From Zerene cesonia (taxonomy: Eukaryota > Arthropoda > Insecta > Lepidoptera > Pieridae): a stretch of 64,000 bases of DNA. Positions 23,413 to 36,700 of this stretch are shown piece by piece. The stretch lies in NCBI RefSeq assembly GCF_012273895.1, contig NC_052117.1, forward strand, positions 3,170,406 to 3,234,405, written 5' to 3'. The notes under the pieces are model-generated. The model saw only the letters and a list, made by a program, of their open reading frames with translations. It ran no database searches and was not told where the DNA came from. A program made the translations under genes and the position numbers. Each line of letters opens with the position of its first letter. Within the stretch, counting starts at the first letter, position 1.

Positions 23413-24984
23413 TATGTTTCGTAAATTAATAAATAATGCACGGTTCACTGAGATATTTTCATTTGTGTAAATAAATATATTATTCTTATATTATAGTGAC
23501 GTGTTATCACTTTGTCCGCACTGCAAGAACTGATATTGGTTTGGCTAGAAAACATTGTTACTATTAACTAATTAGAGTTTATGTTATTAGGATAGGTAGA
23601 CTAGAATCGATCGTTATGGTCAATAGTTATATATCCTTTTAGGTTCAATGTCGGCACGATACAAGGTCAATAAGTGCACTGCTGAAATTTAATAAGAGTA
23701 TAAAAGTGTACTTCTCTCAAAGATTAATAGTGATAAGAGATATCTCAACCAAATTGGAATAATATAAACACTTAATAGAATTTAATTTGATTCGGCGCTA
23801 ATCGTATTATAATTGGTCAATCAATTTAAAAGCAATTAAAATACCTAAAAATGTTTTTGATACAGTTCATTAAAGTAAATAATAATCGGTCTGTCTTTTT
23901 GATTTATATCAGGCTTATAATAGCAATTTATCAACAGATTATAGATTACTTAAAATTGTAGAAATTTTTTCTAGACACTCAAGTTTTGTAGAAGAAAATT
24001 TCGATGAAGAATTAATTACACATGAGGTCGCACGCCTTACAATATGTTTACTCTGTTTGGGACGTGTCGGTAGAAACAATACTTCATTAAGAAATTAGTT
24101 TTTACTTACATGTCCATCGTTTTATTTCATTCTTATTGTATAGTTTTTAAAATATCATGCATATTTGAACGTATAGTGTGTAAATTACGGCAAATGACAA
24201 TATAAAGATCCAATACGGTTGTATCAAATATATTACGTATGATATTAGCATAATAATGATTAAGAAATATAAAATTTCCATTTATTTTTCACAGGCATTT
24301 TGGGTTATGTATAGTTTTGTTTTCACGGTACACTGGATATGTTTCACCATGATGACATTTTTTTCAAATTTTGATTATGTCATTATATTAGCTATAATTA
24401 TGCAAAGATTATAAAAGCACATGTATTATGCAGGTGTCATAAGTAATTTAATTTTGTAATCACGCGATAAATAATAGTGATTCGAAAGAGTGTTCGTTTG
24501 TTTGCCTTTCTTTTGCCTCGTCTCGTATTATAAATATACCCTTTTTAATTAATATTTTTAATTACTAGTCGAAAGCTCAAAGGCTAGCTTAGAATATTAA
24601 TGAACTATTTGAAATAACAAAATGTAAATAAAATTTTTATTGTCTTTAAAATTATAGTCTTATAGTAATATCTCTACAAGTTACGAAGAACCAATATAAG
24701 TGTATACCAATATAAGTTACGAAGAACCAATATAGTATACGTAAAGTAAGTATAAACAAATTCGCATTATGATTGATTTAAATTAAGAGGTTTTTATGAA
24801 TAGTTGAACATAGAGTGATTTAAGAGGAATTGTTTTTAATTTAAATAATAGCAGGAATTACAGATCCTAAAATGTGATAATATCATAAAAAATAAGTTTT
24901 AGTGCGACACCTTATGAGATGTACCTATCTATATATTAAAAAGCCGATCCAACATATAAGACAGAAAATGAGTATTATTGTAAC

Positions 24985-25125
24985 AAATCACACTTAGAAA
25001 TTAAAAACTTTTTAACGGGGAGACTGACCCCCCGTGACCACGCTCGCTGTAAAGTGTTCGAAACGTCGGGTCGGGTTAAAGAGTTTTTAATTTCTAAATG
25101 TAAAATACTCGCGTAAAATCAAACA
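24985..25125. mobile_element. Palindromic MITE-like element, shortened copy
   Basis: It holds TTAGAAATTAAAAACTTTTT at the left and AGTTTTTAATTTCTAAATG at the right around CGTGACCACGCTCGCTGTAA and GTTCGAAACGTCGGG. It shares both arms and centre with the element at 6890-7117, and CTCGCGTAAAATCAAAC follows. It lies between the GILT gene and paralogue B. Confidence 0.65.
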
Positions 25126-25381
25126 AGAAATCACACTTATGTTATAAATGTGAAAGTTTGTTTGTTTGGATCTTTATCCGTCAATCACGCTGACATTACT
25201 GAACAAGATTCAATGCTTCTTTGGGGCAAAACAGGAATCTTGATATCCGGGTGGAGCAGGACCGAGCGTCTAGTCTAGTAAATAAATAAAAATTACAATA
25301 TACTTGATATATATTTCTTAATGGGTATTGACGAGGTAGGTTTTTCTTTATAAGTGAACTTATTATAAGAAGACGCTTATT

Positions 25382-28300
25382 TCATAGTCCCTTTCTAATT
25401 AAACGTTTGTTCTTCTCTATGAACGGGTCAAATACAGCACATAAAGGTTTTCTTGATCCAACTATTGAGTTTTCTGAACAATAATTTGCTTGTATTAGCG
25501 ATTGTTCTTCTGGTATGTTTGTCTGCAAGTGTGCTATTGAACTTTGATAAAAATTCCTTATGCTATCTTCGAGATCGTATACTACAGATTTAGGTCTTGA
25601 TTGTACAGTCTTGAAGCTGTCTCTTGTTTCCGTACGAAATGAACTGAAATAAATTTTGAAGTATTAAAACAGAGGTATTAAGTAAAATAATCTTATATCA
25701 CAATGGGTTGTATTAATTTTTTATTCTTATATCTTTATAGATAGACCTTTGAGAGGCACCCGAGGCTGATTTAATAGGTCGTAGCGGGCATTTGTAGCTT
25801 CAAAAAAAAATTGATAAAACAGTCAAGTATCTACCTAGGAGTCCACTGTAATTTGTTATGCGTTCTTATTTCTCGGAAATCTTCCTTGAACCTCGATTTA
25901 TCGTACATCGATTTAGGTCGGCTTACAGGCAGACGCCATTTATCAATAGACGGCTTTGGCGATCGAATCTAAAACATGTTTCAATTGCGGCATCGATTAA
26001 AAATATGTAATATTTTAATTGAAACTGTGAGCTCGATTCATTATATTACATATTCGGATATATTATATGTACTAAATACAAATTATGTTAACATTAGATA
26101 TATAATATATATTAATATAATATCATATACATATACTTATTTTTGAGATTGCTCAATACTGAATTAATCCTTACGTACGAAATGATCTAAAATATTATTA
26201 AACATGGAAACATTTGGTTTTTACAGTTTTTGTATGTAACGTACCTATTTTTGTAATGTTTTCGCACAAAAAGTACTGGACCGATGTCGAAAATTCTCTC
26301 ACAATTAGAAAACTGCATCTTGATTGAGTGACATAGAATATATGTATATATCTTGGCCGAAGCTGAGGCGGAACGTTAGTTACTAGTAACAATAAAATGG
26401 TGATACTTGCCCAAGGGGATTCCGAGTATGTATAATATGTCATTATATCCTTAGTATTGGAGATTCTGTTCATTTGTTCAGCAGTGAATGGTCGATGATG
26501 GAGCCTGCTGGTGGTAAGGTACGGGTCCAAATACTTCTCGAAGCCCTCGTGGGTGGTATCCAAAGGCTCAATGCCTTTGCAAAATGGTTCTATAGGAGGC
26601 TGTAATGAAAAGATTTTTAAAAACTTTATAATAGCGATTTTACACATAGTTGGAGTGTATATCTAAAATTACATATTATATTTATGGGTAGATATAATAG
26701 TATATTAATAAATGCATTATGACTTAAAATAGACATTTAATAACGTTTCAGTAAAAAATAAATGTAAATGAATTATCTTACCGGATCTAAAGGCAATGTA
26801 GCTGGGTGAAGAAACTGTCCTTTAGTAGTAACAAGTCGACTAGGTATTGCTTGTTTTACAAATAACCTCTGCGTTTCTGTTACACCATGCGCTTTGCGAG
26901 ACGGCGGCCGTTCTGTTAACTGTGTAGTGTGTCAAGTAATATAATAATTATTCGGTTGATTAAGTTCTAGTTTATCTATTTTCATTTTTTATACTTGTTG
27001 CTAATATTAGCTATAGCAGAGAAAAATACTAACCCGCATACTTTGACTAAGGGTAGTTCATGAAGTGAGGACGTTAGAATTAGAAGCTTGATTCTAATGG
27101 TGCATTTACATATGACGTTATTAGAGTGAAAATAACGAACACGCATATGTATACAGTGCACTTGGTGTTGATCTTGAAAACCAGGATTTCGCGATTTTTC
27201 GGGCAGACGCGAATGTGTAAATGCACCACGAGATGCGAACGTAAGTAATATAATTTCTTAATTGAAAACAAATCACTTCATTTCATGGATTATTAAAAGA
27301 CAAAGAGATTAAATAAAATATTTTACCGTTCTGGAGGGAGGATAGATGTAAATATTTTCGGTGCATGGTGTGCTTTTACTGTGTCTTTGTCTTTCAGCTT
27401 GTTTTGCTCCATAGTGTAAAGCCGTTTGAGATTTCGTCAATTCATTGGTAATGTTATAGTTTCTGCTATAATATTTCTCTTCTTGCACAGGCTCCTTCTG
27501 AAGAGTTTAAAGTTTTATGTATACTCTAGAGTTATATAACCCACTTTGTCTTATTGTATTTTAATTTTGAATAAAAATAAAAAAGTACAAACGAATCATA
27601 TCAAGCAACACCTATTTTTAATCGAAACTTCTGTTTTCTCTCTGAAATTATCCATGGTAATTTATTTTTTTGCTCCACTCGAAGAAGACATTTCAATAAA
27701 ATGAATGTTACTTTCATACTACTATAAACCTTTTACGTACAATATTGTGTGATTAAATTAAACTGACTTGTTTGAAAACTTAATCGTAAAAGTAGTATAG
27801 TACTAAATTATAAATGCAGATGTAAGTCTGTCTATTTGTCTTTATTTCACGATTTTTACTTAAACTAGTTGTCCCGGAAATCTCACGGGAACGGGAGCGA
27901 TGCGGGGAAAACCTCGGACCTGCCCATTTTTTCCTTCTATTACGCGGGTGAAATACCGAGCATATACTAGTAAAATATAAGCACTGTCAAAGAAACAAAT
28001 TTGTTCAAAAGATATTAAATGATAGATATTAACCTACCTACCTACTCTTTGCGCACTAATAGGTTCCATTTTCTGTCGATAATTATGTATGATTCACATC
28101 ACACCCACGTGTTTACACTATAACACAACTATAATTTCATCACGGTTGTGATAACATGTATGTTACTTTTATAATTTTATAGTACATGCCAATGAAAAAT
28201 ATTTAAAATACATTTAGTAATAAAATGTTTATACCAGACTATGAAGAGTTTCTGGGATACTTTTCCATCGACGCGCTATTGCATCACTAGATTCGCCAGT

Positions 28301-28384
28301 GTCGGAAAATTGCCTCACGGGATACTCTAAATTCAATCTGTCCCAATGAATAGGAGTCCTTTTATTCGGATACGATGCCTGCAT
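25382..28384 (-). CDS. Uncharacterised six-exon protein, paralogue B
   Basis: Exons 28384-28235, 27497-27327, 26919-26782, 26599-26411, 25968-25835 and 25643-25382 join in frame to 347 aa; intron phases are 0,0,0,0,2, as in paralogue A. The N-terminus reads MQASYPNKRTPIHWD and exon 1 ends in a PETLHSL segment, where paralogue A has IPHSLDC. Exon 4 carries LDPYLTTSRLHHRPF then KDIMTYYTYSESPW, matching the paralogue A motif. There is no signal peptide or membrane segment, and many Arg, Lys, Ser and Tyr residues. The exon 4 donor is GC (TGG/GCAAGT), a non-canonical but otherwise strong site. The function is unknown; a role in a ciliary or sperm-tail structure is a guess from the motif style. The two copies are diverged enough that the duplication is old. 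Confidence 0.85.
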
Positions 28385-30647
28385 TCTCAAAACAGTGCAC
28401 AGGTGAGTATAAAATGTGTTGTAATGTTGTTTACGTTGAATCGATCATTAATATCGTCTTGGCTACGTCATTACGTATTACCCATTGGTTGCAATAGATT
28501 TGGATCTTTGTTTACTATAGTAACTTTTATTTGCAAAGTTAATGAAGCAATTTATTGTTAAAGGATAAGAAATTATATCGCCATTTGATCACGTAAGCAT
28601 GCTACAACAGTGAAGGGGATCCGATGCGCAAAACTTAATATTAATTAAACTTAATATAATAACATAAGCACTAATATATGCGAAGTTAATATATTGCTAC
28701 TTGTTGTGTATGGTTGGCCAACGTAAAGAACCGTTAAGATGGATTAGTCTGGAACTATAACAGATAAATACAGAAAATAATAAAATACTATATATTTTAG
28801 GGAACCCTATGTCAGATTATTAAGACAATAAAAACTCCGTTTACTCATAAAAATTAGCCCTACATCGAAGTTTTCAAAGCAAAATTTTTCATTATTTTAT
28901 GTTTACACAAATAGGCAACGATATCTAATATGAATCCTAATATCTAAAGCATAAATAATATTAAGAAACAACTTGCAGTTGCCAGCTGTTAGATGGCTAG
29001 TCCCACTATATACATAGGTAGCTGCGGGCCTATGTATATAGTAGCTTATAGGTACTACAAAATTATAAAACCTGAACCCACTCTAGTAAATGTTTTGTTT
29101 GCCTTAATAAGCCCTGATCTTGTTTTTCTTCCTTTAATTTCATTCTACATATAGACACATATCAGAGATCTGAAAATATTAAATGTTAAGGATGTCGAAA
29201 TAAGAGAGATGTATTGGTAAAAATCCGTTTAATTTTCACAATGACTGAAATTGTTATGAAAACACAATATACGTGTTACAACTTACTTTAAAATACAAGA
29301 CTGAAGGTAATAAATACACATAGATTACACCGTAGTTTTTTTGCGAATAATAATTAATTAAAACTGAACGAAAAATACCTGAAGAATCAATATTTTCTCA
29401 CATTAACTTAATTAACATAATATGCACGCTAAAATAATTATCTACACTTAAAATAATCGAAGGCAGTGTCCGCTTCCATGCATAAATTTTGTTACATCGA
29501 AAAAACCACAGTGTAATACTATTTTGCGGCTAAGAAAGTACTGTATAAACTAAGTACTATACAATGTTAATTAATCAATTTATTTATTTCAGAGCAAATA
29601 ATTAAGCCTCGTATACACGATATCTTCTTTCACAAGACAAGCAAACGTTATTGGCAAAGAAGTTATAAATACGTAAATTATTATACTACTTTGAACAACG
29701 AAAAATAAGTTAATAAAACATATGTGACTAGGATTATGTTTAGGGGGTTAAATTTATTTTAATTTTATTAACAAAGCGTAACTTATAATTATATAAAAAT
29801 ATACATAAAATTTAAAATAAAAAGATCTATTTCATTTAGCAGAAACTTATTTTAAAACATTTTGATGAATAAAGTTTGACGTATTTGAACGCCACTTAAA
29901 ATGATGGAGAGATTTTAAGAATCGATAAGATCAATGCCAATATTCATTCATCCCCCATTTCGCACTGAGTCGTACATTTATAAGCTAAATATAAATAAAT
30001 TATATTAAGAACTCTAAGAATATACAAAATTAATACAAATCTTACGTTACTAATACAAATTACATCACAGTTCAATAAACAAGTCAGCGTTAAACATTAG
30101 AATACCGACAGAAGTGAAAATCTTTTAGAAATCGAAAGTTTTAAAGTACTAATATTTATAAGCTAAAAATTTGGTGAGTTTGTTCAGGGTACTTCGAATT
30201 TTAGGAACATATACATACGTACACCCGATGATAACCTTCATAAGGTTCTGACTATAAAATAAAATAACTGAATTGGTTACTTATGGTAAGGATTACGAAA
30301 TGTAAGCTACGAAAAAAAACTCTATTACGAAATATACAAATTAGCGCTGAAATTTTCAGTCACGTTATACAAAACGTTACATATTAATTACGTATAAAAG
30401 CTACGTTATTAAATGGGTATAAAATGATTAAGAGCAAAAGTTTGTCTTCTAAGCTATAATAGTAGTTATGAAGTGACTAATATCGTAGAAAATATCGTTT
30501 CATTTTCGATGATAAAAATAGAATTTTATATCCCGTTTACACTAATGAATAATGAGCAAGATGAAAGATCTGTTACAAGTTTGTCTTACGTTTACTTAAA
30601 TTCAGTTTCATAAGTGAGATTTCAGCTAAATCTAGCGTCTAATTTGT
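28385..30647. other. Intergenic plus sprint 3'UTR
   Basis: The left part should hold the promoter of paralogue B (minus strand) and the right part the 3' untranslated region of sprint. AATAAA in minus orientation (TTTATT) is present near 29752 and elsewhere. No coding exon is supported. Confidence 0.5.
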
Positions 30648-30781
30648 TTACGGGTATGAAAGTAGCGCCTGCTGCGGCCATGCGATTTTCGCATCTATTC
30701 TCTTGTACGCCAATATGAAGTTCTGTCCACTTTTCTCGGACATAACTTCTTGAGGGCAGTCATTTTCGTTCAGCATCGTTT
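30648..30781 (-). CDS. spri: sprint last coding exon
   Basis: Acceptor TTGCAG, then 44 codons to a TAA at 30648-30650. It completes the RA region with NFILAYKRIDAKIAWPQQ. The phase (G plus AA) matches the preceding exon. Confidence 0.88.
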
Positions 30782-33700
30782 CTGCAACAAGGGACACATT
30801 TTGTTAAATAAATAAAAAAATCCATTTAATAGCCTATAGACGTACAAAATGGGTTACATTTATTAATTTTTGCTAATCAGGTTATTTAACCGCAATAGCC
30901 ATTAAGCAATAGTTATACCAACAATGCTGCTATCTGCTGACAAACGATGCTTGCATTATTCATAGCCTTGATTTTATCTAGGATCGTAATGGTAATCGTA
31001 ATAGAGTACTAGCTGCGCCCCGCGGTTATTTATATTTGTGTTAGAGCGAGCAATTAAGCGGCACTATTAGGGACAATTGACATTTGCAGAAGTAAAACAG
31101 CGAGTAAGTAAACAAGAGTAGACAAGAGTGTTGGCCGTTTTTCACTAGTAAGGGGAATGAACGAAATGAAAGGTTTATGGACATGATTGACGATGCGAAT
31201 AAAGGATAGACTAGAAATGGTGAGGAAAGGATCCATTCAGCATGGATTAGTCCACTGTTAGACATAGGCCTCCCAAAATGTGCCATTGCCATGTGACAAT
31301 TGAGGCTAAGATACTTGTGCTCTAATTAGACTCACCCTGTCCATCGTGCAGCGCAAAGAGCGCGTAGTCCTGCGGGTTGGTGATGGCGGCGGCGTGCGCG
31401 AGCGCGCGGCACAGGTCGCGGGCGCGCGCGCCGGGCCGGCACGGCAGCGCCACGCGCCGGATCGAGCCGCGGCACTCGTCCGGCAGCGCCACGCGCACCA
31501 CCGCCACGCCGCACTCGCGCGCGCCCTCCGCGGACCCGCGGCGCCACTGCACACGTAATATAAAATCCATCGAGTTATGTTCATAAAGGTTCTTTGTTTT
31601 GATTGTTTGTAACTTTTATAATACAAACTATAAAGGTAGGTGATATTTTCACAACAGTAATTTAATAAGTTAGCCACTTATAGGATAAACATAGTCGGTG
31701 TAAATAACACGGCTATCTTTTATATTAATTGGCGTGCAGGGTATCTGTTCCTGAATGTATCACAAAACATTTATAAATTAATAAAAAAAAAAGTAAAATC
31801 TGCTTGCAGATTTTACTTTTTTTTTGAATTTATTGTAGATCTAAAGTTTACATTTTATATGAAAATAAGCTATATTCTAACGACATAATATCCATAGAGA
31901 TACTTACAGGAGCAGAACTATCCGGACCAGGTTCAGGCGCCAGTCTCTTCAGTACAGCGACAGCAGAGAACAGCGCGGTGAGGTAGTACCCACCCTCACC
32001 AGCCAACAGCGCGGCCGGGAGGAGCCCGGCCATCAGTTCTGCTTCTAACTCCGCACAAAACAGTCGACATCGAGCCACTGTCCACGCTAATACTGGGAGC
32101 AGATCGTCAGCACCCAGTGTGCGCTCTCCACGTATCTGATGTTAGAAGATCGAAATAAAGTTTCTGTTTGCATAATTTTTAAAGTTTTTTATATCTCTGA
32201 TTTGATCAGCTAGAATTTTTCTGGATTTAGGTCATTCAGCATAAGCTTGTTTTGTAACTAACTTTAATGTAAATATAGGTTCAATCATATTTTTTTATTT
32301 TTATTTTGGTTTCATATTCTTTATGAAGCGTAGCCGTAATATAAAGCTTATAGCCGTAACATTTATTTTACATGCGTTATTGATAAAAAAAAGAGTGTGA
32401 AAGAACTTACCGCATTAAACATAACAGATATGGCAGCAAGGAGATTTTCTAATTTGTCTAATGGAGAATCTGCTTCTTGCATTTTCAGGAAATGTTTAGA
32501 AATTACGGCCAGCACAGCTGGCGACGGTACTTTGGTAGACTCCTGAAATAAAGTGTATAATTTAAGTAAGAGTATAAATTTGACTCTGATCCAATAAGCA
32601 AAATAGACACTTTTGACGTTCTCAAAATAAAAGCATCCTTATATAAGCATTATCTGTATGTTTATATGTAACCGACTTCTTTAAACTCAATATTAGCTTA
32701 CTATAAACGGACAGATTACTATAATAAGTATAATAATAAGTATATCTGATACTTATAGAAATCACAATGTACCTTCACTCCAAGCTGCAACGGCGTGGCG
32801 TGTTGCGCACGTTCGATTGCTGCGTGCAACTGGCGCACGTCCGCTGCGTGCCACGAAGCCAGCAATGTATACAGTTTTGATCGCAACGGTCTCACCACCA
32901 GTCGATGCATTACACCTTCTAGTATTGCGTCGATGTTCAAAAACTCCGTTGGTTTTAACTGAAACAAAAACAAAAGTTTCAGATTGAGTATCACATGGCC
33001 TAATACAAATTTATTTATTTTATTTAAAATTTAAGCCAATTTCAAGAAAAATTACTCTCTTTTGGTACAAATTACATTTAGAGTATCGTGTGGTTAGCAA
33101 TATCATTCACCTTCTCAGCGATGAGGACACGTGCAAGAAATAAATTGATTTCAATTTATATAGATGTGGTAAATATGACCACTGCACAAAAGACTTGGCC
33201 AGTGTGGTGGATTATGGCCTGAACTTTTATAGGCAGCTTTTATGTGCTTATAACTTTTATGTGTCCCAGCAGTAGGAACATAACAGGGCTGATGATTATG
33301 TACACCAGTACAGATGTACATTTTGCTAATTCTTAATGAAGGTGATATAAAAAGTTACCTTAAGTCTCTCCTTTTCAACTTCTTTCTCGAACTCTCTCTC
33401 ACCATGTTTCACGAGGTAATTCTTCATTCCAGACATAAACTGTCTCATGTTTCGCATCATAATCTGAAATTAAAATCATCTCATGAATTCAAAGAATAAT
33501 TCGAAAGATAAAGACCAACATGCACACATCAACTAATTGCTATAGTACTACTTAAGATAAATAGGACGATTAGGACTATTGAATCCGATTTGGCGTTTAC
33601 CTCAACATGAAGAATACTATGAAATCTCCGTAAATTAAAACGTAAATATCTTCAAATCAACTTTACCTGTGGGCAAGTTTCTTTGGAATCCAGTGTGCAA

Positions 33701-36700
33701 GCAATAAAGTTGTCAACGTTTTGTGCAAAAGTGGTGCTCTTATCCTGTGCAAGGTGCAACGCGTAGGCTCGCAGTGCTGCGCCTGCGCCGCGCGACGTTC
33801 GACCGCCACGAAGCGCCCTCACTCGGCCGGCTGCTGCTTGAACATGAAAAATAAATTAAGAAAATGATTTACAAAATGATATTCCGTGTGGCGTGTGTTT
33901 TGTCTTGTAAAAGTGTGTGAACAATCAGCCTTTTAAGGACCTATATAATGTGGATGTACTTCTCACAGTGCAAAATGTATGACGTTAGGAATAGGAGAAA
34001 TACATCGACTAATATCTACCATTTACGAGCATAGCCATTTTCCCAGTAAGAACAACGTCCCGCTATAAGATGGTAAAATAGCTGAAAAACATGATCCTGC
34101 GGTTACCAAATAGATATGGGAAGGATTCATATATGGCTACTATTGAAATGTTTTCAAAAAGTAAAGTTTAAAATATGATTTCTTAGCAGAAATACTGAAC
34201 TGGGTTACAGTTAGAGTTGTTTGCTATATATTTTCTTTTAAAAATAAGTAGATAAATAAATCAAAATATGTGAATATTTATAATTTTGAAATACTGTTGC
34301 AAAGTGTTAAAATCACACAAACATAGAACATAATAATAGTATTAATTCTTGAAACAAAAAAAAAATACAAATACTACCACTATAATCTCGAAATAGCGTT
34401 AGATACTGATTTAAGTGAGTTGAGTGTGCCTATTTTTTTAATTTGTTGTTCGTCAATTCTTTGTTTTTCCTGTATTATGTAAGTAACCAATGAACGCTTC
34501 ATTCCGACAAGATAGTTTCAAAATGTTAATAAAATATTTTATCACTATAATAATGCTATAAAAATTAAGGTCGGAATACGACTCAGTATCTATATTTTAG
34601 TGGGTTAAAACATTTAGCACAATCGTAAGAGCCACTTCAAACAGATATAATAATATCTCGAGATAATATCTAGTTAGCTTTTTATATCTCAACAGTGATA
34701 TTGCTAGTCACTCTACAAACGGAATTTGAACGAAGTTTTAATGAAAATGCTCATTTGTAAATGGTGCAATTTGGAATAGTAAGTTTGTATATTGGGTTTT
34801 TCGTCCGTGATATTAGTGTGTTTTATTTGTCCTTTAAACTCTGTGATTAAAAATATTGAAATAAAAAAAATGAAAAACAAGTCTTTACCTACACAGATAC
34901 GAATTTGTTATATCGAAATCTTGTTCGTCAACTTGGACTGGTTCTTCGTCCACGTAAAATACCTTTTTTATTTTATTACAAAACCCTTTCCAAAGCTTGC
35001 ATACTGTATTTATGAAACGCCGGAAAGGGTTAATGTATTGAGATTTTTCTTCCTCATTTTCCTCTGGGGCCAGATCTGCACAATGACAAGCTGGAGGTTT
35101 GGCCACAATTGTTATTTTCTTACATTCACTCCTCCCACTCAATGTCTTACACAGAGCCGTCAGCGCATCCGTTCTTGCTAAATGGTGCTGGAACTTCGGC
35201 TGCATCAATTTTTCACGAGACACAAACACCCAATCACTTTCAAACACAAACTCATTGATCGAATCACATCGAAAATTCTTGATCGTTGTCAAAGCGAAAA
35301 CTTCTTCCCCTACCGTCACTTGCACATCCATCGGTAAAGGTTTCTTTTCTTTGAACGGAGTTTCCCCCAATTCTGAATCGAATATTTTTAAGCACGTCTT
35401 TCGCTTCACACTGCGCTCACTTTCCTTCCCTGATTTTCCTTGGAACAATTTTGTGAACCACTTCATGGCTGATATCCTTGCGGTTTCTTCCCGCAACCAC
35501 GAACGATTTAAAGCAATGATTTCTCATTCAAACTAGCTTAGACTAAACACAGGCCGTTGGCAGATCACTGCGTGTTCGTTCGTGGAGTGAGTACAAACTA
35601 GTAGCACGCGCAGACCTTTAGCCTTTAACCATAATTAATTTATTTACTTCGTCAATATTTATAATAATTGATAACAGCTGTGCGTTGCGGTGCCATTGTT
35701 CGTGTCCTATTTAGAATAATTAATTTAAATAATAGCGCCTAATGAATCATAAAATCTTTATCTATATGCAACGAGTGTGATGTGCGAATCTGCTTTGATT
35801 GCTCTTATCGTAGAAAACTTTTGTCACTTGTTGTAATAACTTTACTATACTTAATTTATATAATTACTATAACCATATGGTAATCGATATTACAATTTTA
35901 TTTTCTTAATGATATCTAATGATATGACTGTCACGGAGCGATCATTATACCTAAATTATCTAAACAATTAATTAGTTGTTTACATAACGGACAACTATAA
36001 GTTAATTAGTTTGTTTACATGCTTTTTATTATAAACACAAACATTGAATGAAAACTCATTAGTGTCGTGACTTTAATGTATTCATTCACATAATGTCGGT
36101 GACATGATAGTAAGTTTTACTACGAGTAATATGCAGGTAATAAAATCAGTAATAAAATTATTTATAGCGACATAATTCATATCGACACATTTGATAGACA
36201 TCATTTAAGTGATACTTATAAATACATCGATATGTCGATAACACAATATAACTTATTGCATTCTAGTTTGCAATAACATATATCAAAATGGTATGAATTG
36301 ATGCGGAATTATTTCATAATTATTAATAAATTATATTCATATGGTCGCTGCGGCGGACAGTAAAATCAAAACATTGATTTTATAAAAGGTAATTTAAAGT
36401 GGGTACTATTTGCTTTACACGTTTTTATTCTAAAAACTCGTTATCAGTAATCCAGTAATCTTCGTCTTCATATACAAATATTGATGTACTCTCTTCAGTG
36501 TACAACAAATATTGTCGTATTATTATGATCAAGTCGAATGAGATAACGCAATGTCAGGCACATTGTTAAATAACATCTGTAGGTGACATAACCATGGAAA
36601 CAGCTGTATTACTGATATCATTTTGTTAGGGTTATTATCTACATAATACAGAGAAACAGCCCCTTGGCCACTACTTCGTCCACATGTTTAAAGGAAATTC

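Noticed and set aside
31346..31586. Arg/Ala-rich plus-strand frames at 31.35-31.59 kb
   Set aside because: Shadows of the GC-rich sprint RA exon on the opposite strand.
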